Assembly: GCA_019054805.1 (NCBI GenBank)
Contig: JAHQIY010000008.1
Span: 3,395,501 to 3,459,500, forward strand
DNA length: 64,000 nt
Reading direction: 5' to 3'
From: Brachionus manjavacas
Taxonomy: Eukaryota > Rotifera > Eurotatoria > Ploima > Brachionidae
Below, piece after piece: positions 57,735 to 64,000 of the stretch (position 1 is the stretch's first letter; each line of letters begins with the position of its first letter). Position numbers and translations under genes: made by a program. The notes below the pieces were generated by a model that saw only the letters and a program-made list of their open reading frames with translations, searched no databases and was not told where the DNA came from.

Positions 57735-57789
57735 AATTAAGTTATCCGAATTACAATTTTTTTTTTTCCTCTTTATTTCTTTTCTCATT

Positions 57790-57822
57790 AAAAAAAAAAA
57801 AAAAAAAAAAAAAATTTTTTTT
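57790..57822. repeat. A25-T8 run in the element 3' UTR
   Basis: A run of about 25 A passes directly into 8 T, between the polyprotein stop and the polypurine tract. Confidence 0.9.
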
Positions 57823-57902
57823 CAAACATTTTTTTCTCTCATTTTTGTTGTAAGGGGCGAGGAGGATTAAAATATATATTTCTCAAAGTAAAGCGCGAGG
57901 GA

Positions 57903-58109
57903 TGTAATAGGACACTATTACGTCTTAGAGAGAGCTTTCAGTAGTCCTCTAAGCTTCCTCCTTGAACGATAGTCTGACGCGAGTTAGCTATCGTTCAACA
58001 CATATATAAAATTATTATTATTATTAATTATTAGTTGTTTTTGAATAAAATATTTGAAAGTTTATCGACTCTTAATTACTACCCCCGAACCCCAGTTCAA
58101 ACCATTACA
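57903..58109 (+). repeat. 3' LTR
   Basis: 207 bp, identical to the 5' LTR by my reading, including the ATT microsatellite length. It starts after the purine-rich GCGCGAGGGA. Confidence 0.95.
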
Positions 58110-58114
58110 ACCCT

Positions 58115-58600
58115 CATAACTTATAACTTAGAAAAAAAATATTCAATTGTGTTAATAAATTTAAACAACAATTTTTCATTTTTTATACTAATTTTGGTAC
58201 TTTACATAAAGTTGTTAATTTTAATCGAAATATGGTTAAAAAAAATTGCATTATTCTTATTTTATTTATTTAAATTTAAAAAAAAATATGGCATTGATGC
58301 TAATGATAAATTGTAGTTTTTAATTTTTCTTGAATCATTAAGTTGATTAATAAAATATGAAATTTTTTAATTTGTTAACTTTATAATTTTTATCTAAATA
58401 AAATTCAATTCTTTAAAGCATGATAATTTACTCATTTTTTAATTTATATGATTCTTTGCTACCCAAAAATCATGCTAACTGCTTAAAAATTTAAGCTTAA
58501 GTTATAAATATTTAGTAAAGATTTGCTAAAAAGTTAAATTTTAATAATTTTAGTCTAGTTAATAATTTTAGTCTAGATGTCTTAAACTAAGTCGACTAAA
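58115..58600. other. AT-rich spacer
   Basis: No supported feature. TAGTTAATAATTTTAGTCTAG-like short direct repeats occur near 58550-58575. Confidence 0.5.
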
Positions 58601-58604
58601 ATTA

Positions 58605-59195
58605 GTTTATTTTGTTTAAAGTTTTCTTATCTGGTGATCGCCATGTCAGTTTGTGTGTATCTTTGTGGATCATAATTCCACCTATTCATAAATTGTTAGT
58701 CATGCACAGATATACAAGTTGTTCACCATTATTTATATCCGCAACCGTGGGTTCCCATAGATTCATCAAATCTATATTTGTCACTCCTAACTTTCGCGTT
58801 CATATCGCCCATTACAATCATGAGTTCATGTCATGCATTTTATCTATTATTCTTTATCTATATATCTATAGTTCTTTGTAGCTTTTCAAATAATATAGAT
58901 TTTTCCTCTTCACTCGCTTCGTTTTTGGTAGCATACTATAGTACGATAGACTCGTTTCAAAGGTGCCCTTTTAATCGTGCAAGAATCAATCTTACATTCT
59001 TTAGCTCCCATTCCATCATGATATCCTTTGCTTACTTTTGAAAGTATTATCCCTACGCCGTGTTGTCTTGTGTTTTCAGATGCAGAATACAGTAAGGTCC
59101 ATCTGCTGTTGTTTTTTCAGCCTTACCTTGTCCAGTTACTTTCACATAAACTCTAAACGGTATTTATCAATGGTCAGTGTGGCTTGAGTGCATCT
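58605..59195 (-). mobile_element. LINE endonuclease-domain remnant
   Basis: Minus-strand traces give TLLYSASENTRQHGVGIILS, then KSEEEKSILFEKLQRTIDI, then a MGDMNAK-like piece, MGTHGCGYK, and NGEQLVYLCMTNNL followed by KDTHKLTWRSPDKKTLN. This is the order of the apurinic-like endonuclease found in RTE-type and related retrotransposons, where the GDFNAK motif carries catalytic residues. The remnant is broken by frameshifts. No RT part is attached. Confidence 0.82.
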
Positions 59196-59199
59196 ATAT

Positions 59200-60960
59200 G
59201 TTTCGCAAATGGAAAGTCAAAGTTATGACTTGACTTGAAATTTTTTTTAGTTGAGTTTAGTCAAGTCAACTAATTTTCTGATTTTAAAACTAAAAAATAA
59301 ATATGATTCTTTTATTAATCCAAAAAAAAAACATTAATATTTTTTATAAATTTAAATAGAGCTTTAAATAAATTTTGTTCCTAGACCAATAAAAGAGCTT
59401 TTTATTATTTAAAATTTCAAAATATTTGAAAATTTTAAGTCATTGACTTGAGACTTGCGACTTAAAAAAAACTCTGGTTTTCAGTATTAAGCGTCATGAC
59501 TGACGTTGTATCGGTCAATAGGATGCTTCCACTACTCCCTAAGCTTCTTTCTGAGTTCTTGATTTCTTTGTAACTATTTAATATATTAAGGGGGTCGGGT
59601 AGTTAGCCCTAAGCGCTTGCTGAAGAGCTTTTGGTATTTATAATCCTTTTCAACCGTCATTTCAAAATTAAAACTTTATCTTATTTTACGTAAAATTTTT
59701 ATATTATTTTTTCATCTTTTGAAAAGTAAAATTAATTTTTTATAAATTTTATAAAATAAAAAACAGAAAAATATTCTTTTTTTTTGGCTCTTTTGGGTTT
59801 ACAAATTTTTTGAAAATTTGTAAATTTACATAACTTTTCGAAAAACTTTGTAAAATTGCATAATTGCATATAATTACTGCAATGCATCTTCAAATATATA
59901 ATTTTTAAACCATTTTTTTTGTAACCATTTTTTCATAGTAAAAATTGTAAATCTACGTAATTTTTTATGAGGTAAACATTATATTTCAAATTTTGGAAAC
60001 AAAAGCTTAAAAAATTAAAAATATTCATCATATACTCATTTAGAAAGCTTATCAAATACTCACCCATTTTTAGTTAGTTTAGCAAATTACAAAATTAGAA
60101 AAAATATTTTACTATATTTTTATTATTGTAAATAATTACATATATTGAAATTTAAAATTTTCATGTTTTTAACAAAATATCAATACTAAGATTTTACTTT
60201 AATAAGGTATTTCAGCATAATTTTAAGAGATTATTTGCAGGTTTTTTAGAAGTATGACTTTAAATAACGCAATATTTTTCTTATTTTGAACTCGGTTTTC
60301 TTAAGGTTATTAAATTATTATTGAAGTCATTATTTGACTTTAAAAAAATTAAAAAAAATTAAAAAAAATTAAAAATTGGATTCCTTAAAATTTTTCTCTA
60401 ATTACCTTGAATATTAATTGCTTTTTAAACCGGTTAATAAAATTAAACTGATGATTAAAATTAATTGATTGAAATGATTAATTAAATTAATATATATAAA
60501 ATATCTGATTTAACTTAAATTTTCAGAAGAGAAATAAATTTTTGGAGTTAATATTATTTAGCTTTTGAGAAAGACTATTTGGCAAGTTTTTTTTCTATTT
60601 AACTTTTTTGAAATTTTGAAATTAAGTTGTTTCATTAAAACTCAATACTTAAGCATGTAAAAATTTAAAATATATTTTCGCAATTATTTTTAGAAATGTA
60701 AAATAGAAAAAAAAACTTGCTATTTGTACAAATTAAAATTTTAAATGGTCTATGTTTTTTTAGTCTGTAATTAAACGTGACAATAATATTTTATTGGGTG
60801 AGGAAATATTTCTCATTAAAACGACAGTGAATTAAATCAAGGTTTTAAATAAAAAGAAGATTCTAAATAAATTAAAAATTAGTTGATAAGTAAATATTTA
60901 TTAGAATTCATAAAAATAATTTCAAAACATTCAATATAAAATTATTAATAAAAAAAATAT
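59200..60960. other. AT-rich spacer upstream of receptor copy B
   Basis: No gene. The part near 59510-59640 is less AT-rich and may be the 3' UTR of a retroelement, but I cannot assign it. Confidence 0.5.
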
Positions 60961-60984
60961 TTCAAAAATATCATTTATTTCAAA

Positions 60985-61950
60985 ATGGAAAATTTTAGCA
61001 CTGCAAATTTTTCTATTCAGCTTTGGAACTTAAATATAAGTAATTTATACAATAACACATTGATAATTCATTCAATTTCAGCTTTTATTAGCTATTCGTT
61101 AATATTTGAAGCGATCTGTATCTTTGTGGCACTCAAATCAAAGAACAAGTTGCCAAAGATAGAAATTTATTTAATTATTTGCTTGTGCTTTTCTTTGATT
61201 TTAATTAAATTTTGTCTAATATTTTTGACTTTTATTCATTTAAAAATTATACTGAAAATATCCCAATTTATGTGTATATTTTTTTATTCACTCGGAAGTT
61301 TTATATCAGTGCCATTTTTTATTTTGTTTTATTATTCGCTATTTCATCTAACACTAATAGATAGAAACAAACATTTCATAAAATTAAACGATTTTTTTAA
61401 ACAACCGAAGCATTTTTTGATTTATTTGATACTAACATCAATCACTTCTTATCTGGCTTCATTGGTTTTTTTTATACTCTCAAGAGATAAATTTTATTCA
61501 AAAATGCATCAAAATTACTATTGTATCAGCTTTATTGTAGTAAAATCTTTTATTAAATCACTAATAATTTTAAACTTTTATTTAATTTTGCCGGCTTTTT
61601 TTACCAATTTTATCTATGGTTTATCTCAAGTAATAGTTATATCAAAATATTTTTTAACGCTTAAATCGAAACAGATCAATCAAAGAAATAAAAAACTATG
61701 CCGAATTATTTTCAAGTTTTTTTTGTTGAGTATTTTATCAAATCTAGCTATTTTGTCATTAATTGCTTTTTTATTCTTAGAACTTTTAAATATGGAATCA
61801 ATTTTTACTACAATAATTTTAAATAGTTTTACGCTTTTCTTATTATTTGAATCATTCGCAATTATTCTAATTCATAACATATTAAGAAGTTATTTTTTTG
61901 AAATATTCAAAACAGCTTATAATTCATTGATTAAATTATTAAAACTTTAA
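60985..61950 (+). CDS. Seven-helix receptor-like protein, copy B
   Basis: An intronless frame of 321 residues with seven hydrophobic segments and several sequons in the N-terminus (N3, N8, N17). KNKL (53-56) after helix 1, a Cys (C97) near the start of helix 3 and YYSLFHL (116-122) at its end match copy A at 50648-51562 in order and spacing. Overall identity looks low, so the two split long ago. The C-terminus is short and basic. Function is inferred only from topology: a membrane receptor, perhaps chemosensory. Its 3' end is duplicated at 62729-62845. Confidence 0.65.
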   Translation: MENFSTANFSIQLWNLNISNLYNNTLIIHSISAFISYSLIFEAICIFVALKSKNKLPKIEIYLIICLCFSLILIKFCLIFLTFIHLKIILKISQFMCIFFYSLGSFISVPFFILFYYSLFHLTLIDRNKHFIKLNDFFKQPKHFLIYLILTSITSYLASLVFFILSRDKFYSKMHQNYYCISFIVVKSFIKSLIILNFYLILPAFFTNFIYGLSQVIVISKYFLTLKSKQINQRNKKLCRIIFKFFLLSILSNLAILSLIAFLFLELLNMESIFTTIILNSFTLFLLFESFAIILIHNILRSYFFEIFKTAYNSLIKLLKL

Positions 61951-62558
61951 TCTACTTATCTTCTTTGTAATAAAAAATATTTAATTAATTGTTTGCTTTA
62001 TGTGTTTAAACCATTATTTTGCTTTCTTATTTTCAATAAATATTATTTAGGTAATTTAAAAATTTTTGATTAAAAATAAAACCGATCCTTATATAGTTGT
62101 GGTATGGTATTCAAGGATATTTTTTTAATTTATTGGTCTTAATTCCGACAAAATGAATTTTTTAACGTGATTTGAATAAAAAATTGACTTGAGATTAAAT
62201 TTACAATTATATGACTTGAATAGTTTTGGAGCTTATTTCTTTTAGATTATGAAAAAAACTACATTGAAAAATAATTAAAAAATGGCTAAAATAAAATAAG
62301 TAATCTAAGCAAGAATACTTGGAAAAACAAGAGATAAGACTAGGTGACATAATTCAACTAATGAATATTTGCTTTTTGTGTTGCTTTATTTTTTATTTTT
62401 AAAAGAAAAACGAAAGGAAAAACTGATTAATAATTCGTGGAATTATAAAAATAATTAATATTTTTCTTAAATATTTATTTATTTCGAAGCTATCTAATTT
62501 TTGTCTTTTTTTGATTTTTTTTACTTTACATCGCCTTTTAGATGTTAAATAGAATAAT

Positions 62559-62587
62559 ATTGATAATAATAATAATAATAATAATAA
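62559..62587. repeat. (ATA)n microsatellite
   Basis: A run of ATA/AAT trinucleotides with one early interruption. Confidence 0.9.
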
Positions 62588-62728
62588 AAATACAATCGAG
62601 AGCGTGTGTATGAGTTTTATCAAGAAAATCGTGGAAAAGGGAAACTTTACACGTGGCTACACTTCAAAAACTATGAGTTGAAGAAGACAAAGGTTTGTGA
62701 TACTTAAGGAATTAGAAAAAAATAGAGG

Positions 62729-62845
62729 ATTATTCTAATTCATAACATATTAAGAAGTTATTTTTTTAAATTATTCAAAACAGCTTATAATTCATTTATT
62801 AGATATTTTAAATTCTTTACTCCTTTTTTATTTGTGATTAAATAA
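62729..62845 (+). pseudogene. Truncated copy of the receptor B 3' end
   Basis: The 72 bases at 62729-62800 match 61861-61932 with about four differences; weaker similarity continues into the 3' UTR. Read in frame it gives IILIHNILRSYFFKLFKTAY and then a short new tail to a stop at about 62845. Everything upstream of helix 7 is missing. Confidence 0.8.
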
Positions 62846-62979
62846 TTTTTATTAATTTAAAGCTTTTTGTGTTCTACCTTAATTTTTCTCTCTTATTTTT
62901 TTTTAATAAATATTATAAACTTGACTAATAATTTTTAAAAAAATTATCTTACTTAATTTTTTTTAATTTGTAAATCTGT

Positions 62980-63480
62980 GTCGAGCTAATGCTCCTTCAG
63001 AATAAAAATATGTTAAATAAAAAAATAAATAAAAATTAATATAATTAAAAATAAAGTTTAATAAGATAAAATAAAAAAAATTAAAAACGTTAAGTTGAAA
63101 TAGCTAAAGACATGTTTGAATATTTGATAGTTCAGGAAAAAAAAGCAGAAATTTTTAGGTAGCAAATACACAATGAAGTTGGATATTCGATATTTCTTGA
63201 TTCAAAACCTTCTCTATATTATTCCACCAGTCTGACGACCAGTGGAACAGATTGACTCAATCCTGTCCTGACATATCTCTCACTCAACTCAATAAGTCGA
63301 TTTGAAATTGTTAGTGATTTAGTTTATTGAAGGCCTCTTCGTGTATAATGTAGGAGGAGGTTTCATATTTCAGCTTCAAAATAGATCGAACTGCTGAATT
63401 TTGAATAACTTGTATTTTTTTGATATAAGTTTCTGAAAATGAATTTAAACAAGCAAAAGCATACTCCATAATATCAAATA
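62980..63480 (-). mobile_element. LINE 3' end, same family as at 45.9 kb
   Basis: Minus-strand traces SNRLIELSERYVRTGLSQSV and EGFESRNIEYPTSLCIC match the LINE at 45940-46638 closely. Its end TCTGAAGGAGCATTAGCTC corresponds to TCTGAAGGAGCCCTAGCTC there: the GAGC/GCTC stem is kept and only the loop differs. Frameshifts are present. Confidence 0.85.
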
Positions 63481-64000
63481 TTTGTAAAGTTTACCTAATG
63501 TTTTTGGATTTAAACAGTAAATTTTATTAAATTTATTTATTTATTTCAAAAAATTTTTGGGATTCGAGCTTTCCCCCAACCATCCAACATTTAGAATAAT
63601 ATAATAAAATTAGAAACATAAAAAAAAAAAAATTTTTTTTTTACAACTTAGAGTTAATTGATTTTAAATAAAGGAGAAAAATTTGAATAAAAAAAATGCA
63701 AGGGATGTTTAAAGGGCTTTATATTCTAAAAACAAGGTTACAGCTTTCAATATATTCTCGATCGTATAGGGTTATAAATAAAACAGGCAAAAATTATGTC
63801 GCCATCCATAATTGAAAGATAGAAGGGCAAAAAATGAACTTAAATTGAGGAAAGTTCTACACTTTTTATCAAACGCTGTGCATTTATACATGTTCACAGA
63901 GCTATAATGGGAATTCATCAAAAAAATATTAAATTTCAAAACGTAGTGCTTTATTTAAAGTGGATTCATTTTGGTCAAAGAGAAAAAATATTTATTGCAA
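63481..64000. other. AT-rich end of window
   Basis: Contains an ATTTATTTATTT stretch at about 63530-63546 next to a GC-richer piece, possibly another minus-strand retroelement tail, and an A/T homopolymer near 63620-63640. No gene is seen. Confidence 0.5.

Larger units (their letters stand above)
52179..58109 (+). mobile_element. Structurally complete Ty3/gypsy LTR retrotransposon
   Basis: A 5931-bp element with two 207-bp LTRs that read identical base for base, flanked by a 4-bp duplication ACCC (52175-52178 and 58110-58113). Each LTR starts TGTAAT and ends ATTACA. Identical LTRs and a full-length open polyprotein point to a very recent insertion. The element lies between the two receptor-like genes and runs opposite to copy A. 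A primer-site candidate follows the 5' LTR, and a purine-rich GCGCGAGGGA (57893-57902) precedes the 3' LTR. Confidence 0.96.

Noticed and set aside
1-64000. CRISPR arrays, bacterial operons, ribosomal RNA genes
   Set aside because: No regularly spaced repeats, ribosome-binding sites or rRNA-like sequence were seen; all supported genes are eukaryotic.

Overview
The window is AT-rich (by eye about three quarters A+T) animal nuclear DNA. It holds eukaryotic protein genes split by short introns with GT-AG ends, a nuclear tRNA-Gly gene, a homeobox gene, and many decayed transposons. Codon use is standard. I think a small-genome invertebrate is most likely, with a monogonont rotifer or similar lophotrochozoan as best guess. 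The reasons are the composition, short AT-rich introns, acceptor-like sites just before start codons (as with spliced-leader trans-splicing) and the retroelement mix. The sequence alone does not prove this.

Layout. 1-7268 is non-coding. 7275-9281 is an intronless TENT5/FAM46 poly(A) polymerase gene, and a perfect 55-bp copy of its 3' end lies 2.8 kb downstream behind an acceptor-like sequence. 11.4-14.8 kb is a transposon graveyard: foldback elements, a LINE 3' end and a Tc1/mariner-type MITE. 15334-20527 holds two same-strand genes, DDOST/OST48 (three exons) and an otubain (eight exons). Intron 4 of the otubain is swollen by two foldback elements, one carrying what looks like a captured terminal exon. 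22334-23266 (minus) is a K50 paired-like (OTX-like) homeobox gene, with a possible further exon upstream. 26911-28671 is a DNA-transposon-like unit with perfect 21-bp inverted ends and a LINE inside. 29983-32607 holds a small unrecognised four-exon gene facing a four-exon gene for an aerolysin-type beta-pore-forming-like protein. 36.8-40.2 kb holds a LINE remnant, a nested foldback and a decayed piggyBac.

42986-43723 is a one-exon gene for a proline-rich protein of unknown function, followed by tRNA-Gly(GCC) on the other strand. 44.8-47.1 kb holds LINE and Tc1 remnants, including a LINE 3' end between 118-bp direct repeats. 47303-49171 (minus) is a five-exon dynein light intermediate chain gene. 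50648-51562 (minus) and 60985-61950 (plus) are intronless seven-helix, receptor-like genes of one divergent family. Between them sits a structurally intact Ty3/gypsy retrotransposon (52179-58109) with identical 207-bp LTRs and a C2H2 zinc finger at the end of its polyprotein. The window ends with a truncated receptor copy and another LINE.

The housekeeping genes (DDOST in ER N-glycosylation, otubain in ubiquitin removal, dynein LIC in cargo transport, TENT5 in mRNA tailing) have no obvious shared pathway. DDOST and otubain are close enough to be co-transcribed. The less ordinary items are the aerolysin-like gene with its small neighbour, the receptor family, the zinc-finger retrotransposon, and the foldback elements that have picked up or duplicated exon ends.
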